Source: Methanomassiliicoccus sp.
Lineage (GTDB): Archaea > Thermoplasmatota > Thermoplasmata > Methanomassiliicoccales > JACIVX01
DNA: 7,218 bases
Direction: 5' to 3'
NCBI GenBank assembly: GCA_020725985.1
Contig: DYTM01000007.1
Location: 9,389-16,606 of the forward strand
Under the pieces are notes generated by a model. The model was not told where the DNA came from. It saw nothing but the letters and a program-made list of their open reading frames with translations, and did not search any database. The translations under genes were made by a program, and so were the position numbers. Below are positions 1 through 6,228 of the stretch, in pieces. Within the stretch, counting starts at the first letter, position 1. Each line of letters starts with the position of its first letter.

Positions 1-224
1 TGAATGAACCTCTTGACGTGATGATCCCACTCGGTGGTCACTATGTCCACGTCCGTCTCCTTGCCGCCGCAGGCTGTGACCGTCACCCTGCCGCCCCCGC
101 CTTCCATGCAGACCATGCTCGCCTCCTCCTTCTCCACGACCGTCAGGCCCAGCCTGCCGAAGTACTCGATGGCCTTGTCAATGACCTGAGCCGGGGACAG
201 CTTCGTGCTCACTCCGTACCTCAT
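1..224 (-). CDS. small conserved hypothetical protein, C-terminus cut by window edge
   Basis: The first 74 residues are visible, starting MRYGVSTKLSPAQVIDKAIE, and the frame is still open at the left edge. I chose the ATG at 222-224 because GAGGG lies six bases before it (positions 231-235) and a TATA box lies at the expected distance further upstream. The visible part reads as a compact alpha/beta domain: a basic N-terminal strand, a helix (about 10-25), then strands around LTVVEKEE, a glycine-rich GGGG turn (42-45), RVTVTAC and DVDIVTTEWDHHVKRF. It has no signal peptide, membrane segment or catalytic motif. It resembles short (about 75-80 residue) uncharacterised proteins ending in an 'EWD.(H/Q)V..F' motif that I recall from archaea and Chloroflexi, so probably only a few residues are missing. 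Function is unknown. It is transcribed divergently from nrdJ. Confidence 0.72.
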   Translation of the reverse strand, partial: MRYGVSTKLSPAQVIDKAIEYFGRLGLTVVEKEEASMVCMEGGGGRVTVTACGGKETDVDIVTTEWDHHVKRFI

Positions 225-258
225 ATGGCTCCCTCGAGAACCGATAGCGAATGGTCGA

Positions 259-267
259 TACTTATAG
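259..267 (-). promoter_or_regulatory. TATA box for the small minus-strand gene
   Basis: Read on the minus strand, this is CTATAAGTA, close to the archaeal TATA consensus. A start of transcription about 25 bases downstream falls near 237. That leaves a short leader of roughly 14 bases that contains the GAGGG ribosome binding site (231-235). Transcription start is inferred from spacing only. Confidence 0.55.
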
Positions 268-302
268 GCTATGCCATTCACGGTGGCAGGAGGGAATGAT
301 GA

Positions 303-314
303 GAAGTCGACTTC
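303..314. repeat. 12-bp perfect palindrome between divergent promoters
   Basis: GAAGTCGACTTC is a perfect palindrome. It lies between the minus-strand TATA box (259-267) and the nrdJ BRE/TATA (333-345), a sensible place for an operator. Perfect 12-bp palindromes are expected once or twice by chance in a window this size, so the regulatory reading is weak. It does not resemble the bacterial NrdR box. Confidence 0.3.
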
Positions 315-332
315 GCCGGGGGCTGATCTGAG

Positions 333-345
333 AAAGGTTAAATAC
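333..345 (+). promoter_or_regulatory. BRE/TATA promoter of nrdJ, near-leaderless transcript
   Basis: A purine-rich BRE-like stretch, AAAGG, is followed by TTAAATAC (338-345). The box is centred about 30 bases before the ATG at 372, so transcription should begin within about five bases of the start codon. No Shine-Dalgarno sequence is present between the box and the ATG, which supports a leaderless or nearly leaderless mRNA. Confidence 0.6.
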
Positions 346-371
346 GGTCCCCTCCGAATCATCGTACTCGG

Positions 372-2177
372 ATGCGAACTGGCAAGCCCCCCGCCCTCAG
401 CGAGAATGCGCTGAGGGTCCTGGAGAAGAGGTATCTCCGCAAGAACGACAGAGGGTTGATCGTCGAGACGCCGGACGGAATGTTCAGGCGAGTCGCGAGG
501 AATGTTGCCTCGATCGACAGACACCACCGGGACGGCAGGGACGCAGAGAAGGAGTCGGATGAGTTCTATCGGGTGATGAGGAATCTCGAGTTCCTTCCGA
601 ACTCCCCAGCCCTGATGAACGCGGGCACCGACATCCAGCAACTCGCCGCTTGCTTCGTCATACCGGTCGAGGATTCGATCGAGAGCATCTATGACGCGGT
701 GAAGTATGCCGCGATCATACACCAGAGCGGGGGAGGCACCGGTTTCTCATTCTCGAGACTCAGACCCGACGGGGACATAGTCAAATCGACGGGCGGCGTC
801 GCCTCAGGTCCCATCTCCTTCATGAAGGTTTTCGACGCCGCAACCGAGGCGATCAAACAGGGCGGACGGCGGAGGGGAGCAAACATGGGGGTGCTCAGGG
901 CGAATCACCCAGACATCCTCCGCTTCATCAGGGCGAAAGAGGACCTCGCTTCCCTCTCCAATTTCAACATATCCGTCAGCGTGACCGACGAATTCATGGC
1001 GAGGGCGAGGAAGGGTGAGGAGTACGATCTCATCAACCCCCGCAACGGTCTAGTCACTGGAACCCTCAATGCTTCGGAAGTCCTCGATGAAATCAGCAAG
1101 TACGCTTGGACGACTGGAGATCCCGGACTCATCTTCCACGATGCGATCAACAGGGCGAATCCCACCCCAGGCCTCGGCGAGATCGAGGCCACGAACCCGT
1201 GCGGCGAGGTCCCCCTTCTCCCGTTCGAGGCCTGCAATCTCGGGTCGGTGAACCTGGACCGGATCATGGAGAAGGCGGCCGGGGACTATGACCTCGACTG
1301 GAATCGGCTCGGGGAGCTCGTGGACGCGGGAGTGCGCTTCCTCGACAACGTCATCGACGCGAGCGTCTATCCCCTCCCCCAGATAACGGAGGTCGTCAGG
1401 GGCAACAGGAAGATCGGATTGGGGATCATGGGCTTCGCCGACGCCCTGCTCAAGCTGCGCATTCCCTACGGTTCGAAGGAATCCATCGAGTTCGCCAGGA
1501 GACTCGCGCGCTTCGTCCGAGAGAGAGCGGAGGAGACGACGAAGAGGATAGGGGAGGAGAGAGGGGACTTCCCGAACATCGACAAGAGCGTTCACCGGTC
1601 TCCCCGGAGGAATGCGACAGTCCTCAGCATCGCCCCGACTGGGACGATCAGCATGATCGCGGACTGCTCGAGTGGAATCGAGCCTCTCTACGCGATTTCC
1701 TACATGAAACATGTCCTGGGAGGGGAGCATCTGAGGGAGATCCATCCGGAGTTCGTCCGAGTGGCGAAGGAGAGGGGGTTCTACAACGCCGATCTCATCG
1801 GCAAGCTCTTCGCAAGGCCGTCGATCCAGGAGGAATTGGCCATTCCCGAGGACGTTCGAGATGTGTTCCTCACGGCCCACGACATCCCCTCGGAGGAGCA
1901 GGTGAGGATCCAGGCAGCCTTCCAGGAGAGCGTGGACAATGCAGTCTCGAAGACGATCAACATGCCTGCGGCGACTTCGGCGGCGGACGTGAGGGATGTC
2001 TACAACATCGCCTTCGACCTCGGATGCAAGGGCATCACAGTCTACAGGGAGGGATCGAAACCCGGCCAGGTGCTGACGCCCGTGGCGGAGCTGGGGACAT
2101 GTCCTGACTGCGGAGGGCGGCTGAGGATCGAGGAAGGCGCCCTGATCTGCAGCGTCTGTGGGCTCTCGAACCTGTGA
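372..2177 (+). CDS. nrdJ: adenosylcobalamin-dependent (class II) ribonucleoside reductase
   Basis: This enzyme reduces ribonucleotides to deoxyribonucleotides for DNA synthesis, using an adenosylcobalamin-derived thiyl radical and no oxygen-dependent small subunit. The barrel motifs are complete. TNPCGE gives Asn275, the radical Cys277 and Glu279. Cys94 (in LAACF) and Cys288 form the expected redox pair, and the 11-residue spacing from Cys277 to Cys288 matches characterised class II enzymes. APTGT (421-425) is the substrate-phosphate loop, and GCKGITVYREGS (551-562) is typical of the class II C-terminus. The tail ends in a CPDC...CSVC zinc ribbon (577-596), likely involved in re-reducing the active site. 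At 601 residues it is short for the family: the N-terminus starts straight at the ALSENALRVLEKRYL region, with no ATP-cone, so activity-site allostery is probably absent. The ATG at 372 fits the leaderless promoter. It stands alone, not in an operon with trpB2. Confidence 0.96.
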   Translation: MRTGKPPALSENALRVLEKRYLRKNDRGLIVETPDGMFRRVARNVASIDRHHRDGRDAEKESDEFYRVMRNLEFLPNSPALMNAGTDIQQLAACFVIPVEDSIESIYDAVKYAAIIHQSGGGTGFSFSRLRPDGDIVKSTGGVASGPISFMKVFDAATEAIKQGGRRRGANMGVLRANHPDILRFIRAKEDLASLSNFNISVSVTDEFMARARKGEEYDLINPRNGLVTGTLNASEVLDEISKYAWTTGDPGLIFHDAINRANPTPGLGEIEATNPCGEVPLLPFEACNLGSVNLDRIMEKAAGDYDLDWNRLGELVDAGVRFLDNVIDASVYPLPQITEVVRGNRKIGLGIMGFADALLKLRIPYGSKESIEFARRLARFVRERAEETTKRIGEERGDFPNIDKSVHRSPRRNATVLSIAPTGTISMIADCSSGIEPLYAISYMKHVLGGEHLREIHPEFVRVAKERGFYNADLIGKLFARPSIQEELAIPEDVRDVFLTAHDIPSEEQVRIQAAFQESVDNAVSKTINMPAATSAADVRDVYNIAFDLGCKGITVYREGSKPGQVLTPVAELGTCPDCGGRLRIEEGALICSVCGLSNL

Positions 2178-2317
2178 ACCCGCGTCCTCACGCTCGGCTC
2201 CGCCCTGGATGCGTGGGCCCGAACGGAGAACGTCAGTCCTCGTCTCTCTTCACTGAGAATGCGACGGGCCAGACGCGGAAGCGAGACGGTATCAGGATTG
2301 ATAACGGGCTCGCCATG

Positions 2318-2325
2318 TTTATATC
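2318..2325 (+). promoter_or_regulatory. isolated TATA box with no gene downstream
   Basis: TTTATATC is close to the archaeal TATA consensus in an otherwise GC-rich stretch. It predicts a transcription start near 2345-2350. It lies about 320 bases before trpB2 and no protein gene starts near it, so it could drive a small RNA or a second, long-leader trpB2 transcript. There is no clear BRE. Confidence 0.35.
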
Positions 2326-2345
2326 GGCAGAAATGGAAGTCCTGT

Positions 2346-2521
2346 TCGGCGACGGAACGGTCGCTTGTCGGAAAAGACGTTGACCGGATCACCAAGAGAA
2401 GGCAACGATGCACCGCCGACTTCACCCATCTCCGAGACTCTGCTCGAAAGACTTTTCTGCAGAGGTTTCCTCCTCCCCCCAAGATAATGGAGTGAAGTCG
2501 GCCAATCTTTCCGACATTTTT
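2346..2521 (+). ncRNA. possible structured small RNA (candidate only)
   Basis: This segment lies between the isolated TATA box (2318-2325) and a T5 tract (2517-2521). It contains a hairpin at 2358-2386, with CGGTC pairing GACCG and an inner GTC/GAC stem around a GGAAAA loop. It also contains a perfect 11-bp inverted repeat, GCCGACTTCAC (2415-2425) with GTGAAGTCGGC (2492-2502), enclosing a 6-bp stem CTCTGC/GCAGAG (2438-2443 with 2459-2464). I recognise no known RNA family, tRNA, or C/D-box motif. It could equally be a trpB2 leader structure or chance pairing in GC-rich DNA. Confidence 0.25.
2415..2502. repeat. 11-bp perfect inverted repeat, 66-base spacer
   Basis: The arms GCCGACTTCAC (2415-2425) and GTGAAGTCGGC (2492-2502) are exact reverse complements. 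The spacer holds a second inverted repeat, CTCTGC/GCAGAG, so a two-level stem can form. By my rough estimate, an 11-bp perfect repeat is expected a few times per hundred intergenic regions of this length. Confidence 0.5.
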
Positions 2522-2581
2522 CTCACAACCCATTGCCCCCCTACGTCCTCTGCCCACAGGTAGAATGGCCGGCAATTGGAC

Positions 2582-2597
2582 TGTATATATATGTACA
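2582..2597. promoter_or_regulatory. 16-bp near-palindrome containing TGTACA, possible TRP-box-like operator
   Basis: The sequence TGTATATATATGTACA pairs with itself except for one central mismatch pair, and it ends in TGTACA (2592-2597). It lies about 16 bases upstream of the trpB2 TATA box. TGTACA is the TRP-box core bound by the tryptophan repressor TrpY in Methanothermobacter, where trpB2 is among the regulated genes. Whether this organism has a TrpY is unknown. The hexamer also occurs once inside trpB2 itself (3621-3626), so a chance match is possible. Confidence 0.35.
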
Positions 2598-2605
2598 CCA
2601 AAGCG

Positions 2606-2621
2606 CAGAAATGTTATATAT
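2606..2621 (+). promoter_or_regulatory. BRE/TATA promoter of trpB2, leaderless
   Basis: A BRE-like CAGAAAT is followed by GTTATATAT (2613-2621). The box is centred about 27 bases before the ATG at 2645, placing transcription start at or within a base or two of the start codon. The bases before the ATG (TTATCCTCCCTCC) are pyrimidine-rich and offer no Shine-Dalgarno sequence. Both points argue for a leaderless mRNA and for this start. Confidence 0.65.
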
Positions 2622-2644
2622 TCCCTATCTGTTATCCTCCCTCC

Positions 2645-3967
2645 ATGACATCCCACGTCGATGACATGCGCGTCCAGCTCGACATCGAGGACATTCCGAA
2701 CAGGTGGTACAACATCGCGGCCGACCTCCCGGAACCTCTTCCTCCGCCCCTCAATCCCGGGACGAGGGAGCCCATCGGTCCCGAGGACCTGAAGGCGATA
2801 TTTCCGATGAACCTCATCGCCCAGGAGGTTTCCCAGGACCGATACATCGACATACCGCAGGAGGTCAGGGACGCCTACGTCCTTCTCGGTCGTCCGAGCC
2901 CCCTCCAGCGAGCGAAGAGGTTGGAAGCGGCGCTGAAGACCCCCGCTAAGATCTTCTTCAAGCGGGAGGACCTGAGCCCGTGCGGCAGTCACAAGCCCAA
3001 CACCGCGATCGCCCAGGCCTACTTCAACATGAAGGCCGGCACCGAGAACCTGACGACCGAAACCGGGGCGGGCCAATGGGGCTCAGCCCTCAGCCTTGCC
3101 TGCTCCATTTTCGACCTCAACTGCACCGTGTTCATGGTGAGGATCAGCTACGATCAGAAGCCATACCGGCGGTATGTCATGGAGACCTATGGCGCAAAGG
3201 TCTTTCCCTCCCCCAGCAACGAGACCGAATACGGGAAGAGGCTCAACAAGGAGTCCCCGGGTCATCCGGGGTCATTGGGGGTCGCTATATCCGAGGCGAT
3301 CGAGACCGCCGTCCACGGGAAGAACTCGAAGTACAGCCTGGGAAGCGTGGCGAACCACGTGATGCTCCATCAGACGGTAATCGGGCAAGAGGTGATGAAG
3401 CAGATGCGGATGCTTGATCTCAAGCCGGATTACATGATCGGCTGCGTGGGGGGCGGCAGCAACTTCGCCGGTTTCACCTTCCCGATGATCGGGGAGAAGC
3501 TGAAGGGGAAGGTGGACACCGAGTTCGTGGCCGTTGAGCCTACATCCGTTCCCTCCCTGACAGGGGGCAAATACGAGTACGATTTCGGCGACACTGCTGG
3601 AATGACCCCCCTGTTCAAGATGTACACCCTCGGACACGAATTCGTTCCCTCGCCGATCCATGCGGGCGGGCTGAGATACCATGGCATGGCACCGACGGTC
3701 AGCCTCCTCACCAAGCTGGGCGTGATCAAGCCGGTGGCGTTCCGTCAGAAGGATACGTTTGCGGCCGGAGTCATGTTCGCGAAGGCGGAAGGGATCATAC
3801 CGGCACCGGAAACGAACCACGCGATAAAGGCAGCGATTGACCTCGCCATCCAGGCAAAGGAGAAGAAGGAGGAGAAGATCATCGTCTTCAACTTCTCAGG
3901 TCACGGACTCCTCGACCTGGGAGGGTACTCGAACTACCTCAGCGGGAAGATGAACTCCTCTGCGTGA
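2645..3967 (+). CDS. trpB2: TrpB2-type tryptophan synthase beta chain
   Basis: This pyridoxal-phosphate enzyme condenses indole with L-serine to make tryptophan. Counting from the ATG at 2645 (440 residues), Lys117 in CGSHKPNTA is the PLP Schiff-base lysine. [10 protein letters not shown] (139-148) carries the catalytic glutamate Glu139. VGGGSN (268-273) binds the cofactor phosphate, and NFSGHG (416-421) is the C-terminal cofactor-ring motif. The Trp in GAGQW, SGHG rather than SGRG, the long N-terminal extension with PLPPPLNP, and [12 protein letters not shown] mark the TrpB2 subclass, not TrpB1. TrpB2 proteins often lack a TrpA partner; none is visible here. The open frame extends back to a TTG at 2576, but that would place the TATA box inside the gene and adds a non-conserved peptide, so I reject it. 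Met8 (2666) is a less likely start. A terminator follows. Confidence 0.95.
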   Translation: MTSHVDDMRVQLDIEDIPNRWYNIAADLPEPLPPPLNPGTREPIGPEDLKAIFPMNLIAQEVSQDRYIDIPQEVRDAYVLLGRPSPLQRAKRLEAALKTPAKIFFKREDLSPCGSHKPNTAIAQAYFNMKAGTENLTTETGAGQWGSALSLACSIFDLNCTVFMVRISYDQKPYRRYVMETYGAKVFPSPSNETEYGKRLNKESPGHPGSLGVAISEAIETAVHGKNSKYSLGSVANHVMLHQTVIGQEVMKQMRMLDLKPDYMIGCVGGGSNFAGFTFPMIGEKLKGKVDTEFVAVEPTSVPSLTGGKYEYDFGDTAGMTPLFKMYTLGHEFVPSPIHAGGLRYHGMAPTVSLLTKLGVIKPVAFRQKDTFAAGVMFAKAEGIIPAPETNHAIKAAIDLAIQAKEKKEEKIIVFNFSGHGLLDLGGYSNYLSGKMNSSA

Positions 3968-3992
3968 AGATTCACAACGACCCGAACCTCTG

Positions 3993-4041
3993 GGCGGGAG
4001 GCGTCTCCGGTTCTCTACGGGCCCTCCCGCCTTACTTTTTT
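3993..4041 (+). terminator. hairpin plus T-tract terminator after trpB2
   Basis: GGCGGGAGG (3993-4001) pairs perfectly with CCTCCCGCC (4023-4031) around a 21-base loop, followed within five bases by a T6 run (4036-4041). It begins 26 bases after the trpB2 stop. Archaeal termination depends mainly on the U-tract, but the stem is strong. It separates trpB2 from the asparaginase-type gene. Confidence 0.7.
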
Positions 4042-4139
4042 CTTCACATTCGAGAGGTTCTAATGGTCCGACGCCGATACCTCTGATCGAATCGTGCGGG
4101 TGGCGATAGGAAGAGGTTGCGAGGAGGCGAGGATGTAAA

Positions 4140-5054
4140 ATGGCGGATCCGGTCATCATAGTCCATGGAGGGGCTTGGGCCATCCCGGCAGCGGAGCACG
4201 AGGCCCACAAAAGAGGATGCCTCGAGGCAGCCTGGATCGGGCACGAACTTCTCGAGGAGGGCAGGAGCTCTCTCGACGCGGTGGAGGAGGCGATCAGGTA
4301 TCTCGAGGACGATCCTACCTTCGACGCCGGCACGGGGTCCTTTCTGAACAGCGAGGCCGAAGTGGAAATGGACGCGATGATCATGGACGGCCGCGCACTC
4401 AAATTCGGCTCCGTGGCTGCGGTCCAGTGCGTCCGTCACCCTATCACGCTGGCGCGGAAGATCATGGAGCTTTCGCCCCACTGCATGCTCGTCGGAGCGG
4501 GTGCCCTGGAATTCGCCAGGTCGATTCGAATGGAGACTGTCACGACGATGGAGCTGCTCGTCGACAAGGAGCTCGAGCGCTGGAAAAGGATCAAAGGAGA
4601 GAGGAGGTTCGATCAGCGAAGGATGTTCGAGGGGGACCTCCGACGGGGCAGTCACGGGACGGTCGGGGCGGTCGCTCTTGACCTAGATGGGTCGATTGCG
4701 GCGGGGACATCGACCGGAGGGACGGCGAACAAGCTTCCTGGCAGGGTGGGGGACAGCCCCCTGATCGGCTGCGGAACCTATGCTGACAACTGCTGCGGGG
4801 GAGCGTCCGCCACTGGCTTAGGGGAGTCGCTGATGAGGGCGATGGTGGCGAGGGAGGCATGCGCAGGGCTGGGACAGGGAATGGGAGTCATGGAGGCCGC
4901 AAGCATGGCGGTGGCCCGCCTTGCGGAAAGGGTGGATGGTCTCGGGGGAGTCATAGTCATCCGGCCGGATGGCGAGATCGGGCACGCACACAACACGCCC
5001 TTCATGGCAGTTGGATCCGTTGACGGGAGAGGAAGAAGGCAGAGTTTCATCTGA
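4140..5054 (+). CDS. iaaA: isoaspartyl peptidase / L-asparaginase (Ntn-hydrolase, plant type)
   Basis: Members of this family are made as precursors that cut themselves just before a threonine, which becomes the nucleophile. They hydrolyse isoaspartyl dipeptides (protein-damage breakdown) and usually L-asparagine. The predicted cut is between Gly173 and Thr174 in SHGTVGAVALD. Active-site residues follow at exactly the spacings of E. coli EcAIII: Thr192 (in TSTGG), Arg202 and Asp205 (GRVGD), then Thr225, Gly226 and Gly228 (SATGLGE). The N-terminal IIVHGGAW (6-13) and FDAGTGS (61-67) motifs and the C-terminal HNTPFMAVG (284-292) are also typical. The length of 304 residues is normal. It has no signal peptide, so it is cytoplasmic. 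The ATG at 4140 has GAGG seven bases upstream (4129-4132) and a second GGAGG at 4123-4127. It lies after the trpB2 terminator, so it probably has its own promoter; only a weak TTCTAATGG (4059-4067) is visible. Confidence 0.93.
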   Translation: MADPVIIVHGGAWAIPAAEHEAHKRGCLEAAWIGHELLEEGRSSLDAVEEAIRYLEDDPTFDAGTGSFLNSEAEVEMDAMIMDGRALKFGSVAAVQCVRHPITLARKIMELSPHCMLVGAGALEFARSIRMETVTTMELLVDKELERWKRIKGERRFDQRRMFEGDLRRGSHGTVGAVALDLDGSIAAGTSTGGTANKLPGRVGDSPLIGCGTYADNCCGGASATGLGESLMRAMVAREACAGLGQGMGVMEAASMAVARLAERVDGLGGVIVIRPDGEIGHAHNTPFMAVGSVDGRGRRQSFI

Positions 5055-5103
5055 GCGTCTCAAAAACAATTAATACAATGACAGCTTTAGCACTAAACGC
5101 AAA

Positions 5104-5113
5104 TTCATAAAAT
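5104..5113 (+). promoter_or_regulatory. possible TATA box of the plus-strand DUF835 gene
   Basis: TTCATAAAAT lies in the AT-rich 73-base gap after the asparaginase-type gene, about 20-27 bases before the TTG/GTG start codons at 5128 and 5131. It would give a leaderless or very short leader. A second AT-rich element, ATTAATAC (5069-5076), is an alternative. Neither match is strong. Confidence 0.35.
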
Positions 5114-5127
5114 CGAGAGAATAAAGG

Positions 5128-5667
5128 TTGGTGCTGGTCCTGCTGAGTTCCGGAACCTTGACCGACGGTGGGCGGAAGGTCGACTCGATGAGCGTCAGCG
5201 TGGGGAGGGAGGTTCTGGTGTTCGATTGCGGGCGGACCTACTTCATGGTCGACCAGCGCTTGAACAGGATATTGACGATCGCACGGGACCTCATCTCCTC
5301 CGGCAGCAACGTTCTCTACGTATCAAGATTCCATCCGGACCTCATCTGCGAACGGTCCGACAAGGAGGTACAGACCATATGGCTGAGCGAGAGGCCCGGA
5401 TCGAAAAGCGTCCCTCCCGACCAGCTTTCCCGGCTTGCTCAGAGCATCGCCGCGTTCGTTGGGAAGAACCCCAGCCCCGTCGTCCTCATCGACGGCATAG
5501 AGTACCTTTCCCTTTTCAACGATTTCTCGCGACTTCAGATGTTCATCGAGCAGGTCAACGACATCGTCATGGAGTCGCGTGCAATTCTCTTGATTGCAGT
5601 AGACCCTCGGCTGTTTGATCCGCGCTCGCTTGCAAAACTTCAAAGATTTGCTGAGGTTGTGAGCTAG
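5128..5667 (+). CDS. DUF835-family protein (plus-strand paralogue)
   Basis: This is a stand-alone DUF835 domain, a family common in Thermoplasmata-related archaea, often attached to PAS or other sensor domains. Its biochemical role is not established. Matching family features are YVSRFHPD (64-71), IWLSE (84-88), LIDGIEYLSLFNDF (120-133) and LLIAVDP (154-160). The alternating strands and helices suggest a RecA- or MEDS-like fold, and the strand ending in ID resembles a Walker B, but there is no P-loop, so ATP binding is not supported. Start choice is uncertain: TTG 5128 or GTG 5131 fits the AT-rich to GC-rich switch and a leaderless promoter. ATG 5188 (residue 21) has only a weak GGAAGG before it but would begin neatly at the domain. 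The last 33 codons overlap the 3' end of a convergent DUF835 gene. No membrane segment is clear; residues 2-6 are hydrophobic but short. Confidence 0.82.
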   Translation: MVLVLLSSGTLTDGGRKVDSMSVSVGREVLVFDCGRTYFMVDQRLNRILTIARDLISSGSNVLYVSRFHPDLICERSDKEVQTIWLSERPGSKSVPPDQLSRLAQSIAAFVGKNPSPVVLIDGIEYLSLFNDFSRLQMFIEQVNDIVMESRAILLIAVDPRLFDPRSLAKLQRFAEVVS

Positions 5668-6151
5668 AGAACGCCTCGAGCACATCCCCGGCGTTGAACC
5701 TCGGGAACGCCTCCCAAAGCTTCTCCACGTCCTTCTGCTCGATGGTGAGGGGGTCGATGCAAATGAACATCCGGGCATTCGCGCCTTCCACCGCCGCTTC
5801 GATCTCTCTGAGGGCGGCCATAACCTTCCCCATGTCGTTCCACATGAGGAGGTACTCCAGTCCGTCCAGGAATACCAGACTCCCATCCTTCTCCCGGATC
5901 CCCTGCCTGATCGCCTTCACGAGGTTTCCGAGTGACTTGGGGGAAAGGACCCTTTTCCGTTTGCAGCCGCTCAGCCAGTGGCATTCAACGTTCCTCAGAT
6001 CGTGCTTCTGCACGACGTAATCGGGATGGAGGCGGGTGATACAGAGCCCGTGCCCTCCGCCCTCGAGGAACCTCGAAAGAACCTGGAAGCCCCGCCTCGG
6101 ATAGCCCTCGACAAGCAAAGATATCCTCGACCTTCTCCCTTTGTCAGTCAT
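5567..6151 (-). CDS. DUF835-family protein (minus-strand paralogue)
   Basis: This is a second single-domain DUF835 protein of 194 residues, clearly homologous to its convergent neighbour: CITRLHPDY (37-45) against YVSRFHPDL, HWLSG (58-62) against IWLSE, VFLDGLEYLLMWND (93-106) against VLIDGIEYLSLFND, and ICIDP (130-134) against LIAVDP. It lacks a P-loop. Function is unknown; signalling or sensing is inferred from the family's usual domain partners. The ATG at 6149-6151 has GAGG seven bases upstream (6159-6162) and a TATA box at 6201-6208, so this start is well supported. The domain ends near residue 150. The last 33 residues (from SSSQPQQ on) are antisense to the domain core of the other gene and look like a tail read out of its neighbour. 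It is divergent from the HTH-ATPase gene at 6302. Confidence 0.85.
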   Translation of the reverse strand: MTDKGRRSRISLLVEGYPRRGFQVLSRFLEGGGHGLCITRLHPDYVVQKHDLRNVECHWLSGCKRKRVLSPKSLGNLVKAIRQGIREKDGSLVFLDGLEYLLMWNDMGKVMAALREIEAAVEGANARMFICIDPLTIEQKDVEKLWEAFPRFNAGDVLEAFSSSQPQQIFEVLQASADQTAEGLLQSRELHATP

Positions 6152-6200
6152 TCACAAACCTCTGTTCTGGACCTTCTAGGCGCCTGGTTCGAGTTCTAGG

Positions 6201-6208
6201 TATTTAAA
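6201..6208 (-). promoter_or_regulatory. TATA box of the minus-strand DUF835 gene
   Basis: Read on the minus strand, this is TTTAAATA. It predicts a transcription start near 6178 and a leader of about 27 bases that contains the GAGG site at 6159-6162. Its TTTAAA core is symmetric, so it could also serve the plus-strand gene, with a start near 6230. Confidence 0.6.
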
Positions 6209-6228
6209 CCCAATTTGAGCATGCTATT

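Larger units (their letters stand above)
2178..2644. other. 467-base intergenic region between nrdJ and trpB2
   Basis: I see no convincing protein gene here: short open frames exist, but they have no family signature or ribosome binding site. The left part (2178-2310) shows no recognisable signal and no clear nrdJ terminator. The middle (2318-2521) holds an isolated TATA box, nested inverted repeats and a T-tract. The right part (2582-2644) is AT-rich and carries the trpB2 control elements. Each is listed separately. Confidence 0.6.

Noticed and set aside
18..299. 93-residue plus-strand open frame
   Set aside because: It is antisense to the small minus-strand protein, which has a ribosome binding site, a TATA box and a better-folding sequence. 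The frame ends within the divergent promoter region.
296..331. 11-codon ATG ATG ... TGA mini-frame with GGAGGG before it, upstream of nrdJ
   Set aside because: It starts upstream of the nrdJ TATA box, so it would not be on the nrdJ transcript. Very short frames like this are common by chance.
1050..1880. 276-residue minus-strand open frame inside nrdJ
   Set aside because: It is a shadow of nrdJ caused by GC-rich codon bias and has no recognisable domain.
2174..2495. Overlapping 69- and 78-residue plus-strand open frames in the intergenic region
   Set aside because: They have no ribosome binding site, compositionally random translations, and an isolated TATA box (2318-2325) inside them.
2576..2644. 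Upstream TTG extension of trpB2
   Set aside because: It would put the TATA box inside the coding region, and the added 23 residues ([12 protein letters not shown]...) do not match TrpB2 proteins.
2042..3076. 344-residue minus-strand open frame across nrdJ end, intergenic region and trpB2 start
   Set aside because: It is antisense to conserved parts of two certain genes and to their control region, and its translation is arginine/glycine-rich without motifs.
5155..5500. Possible P-loop ATPase function for the DUF835 proteins
   Set aside because: The LIDG/FLDG strand looks like a Walker B, but neither protein has a GxxxxGK[ST] loop.
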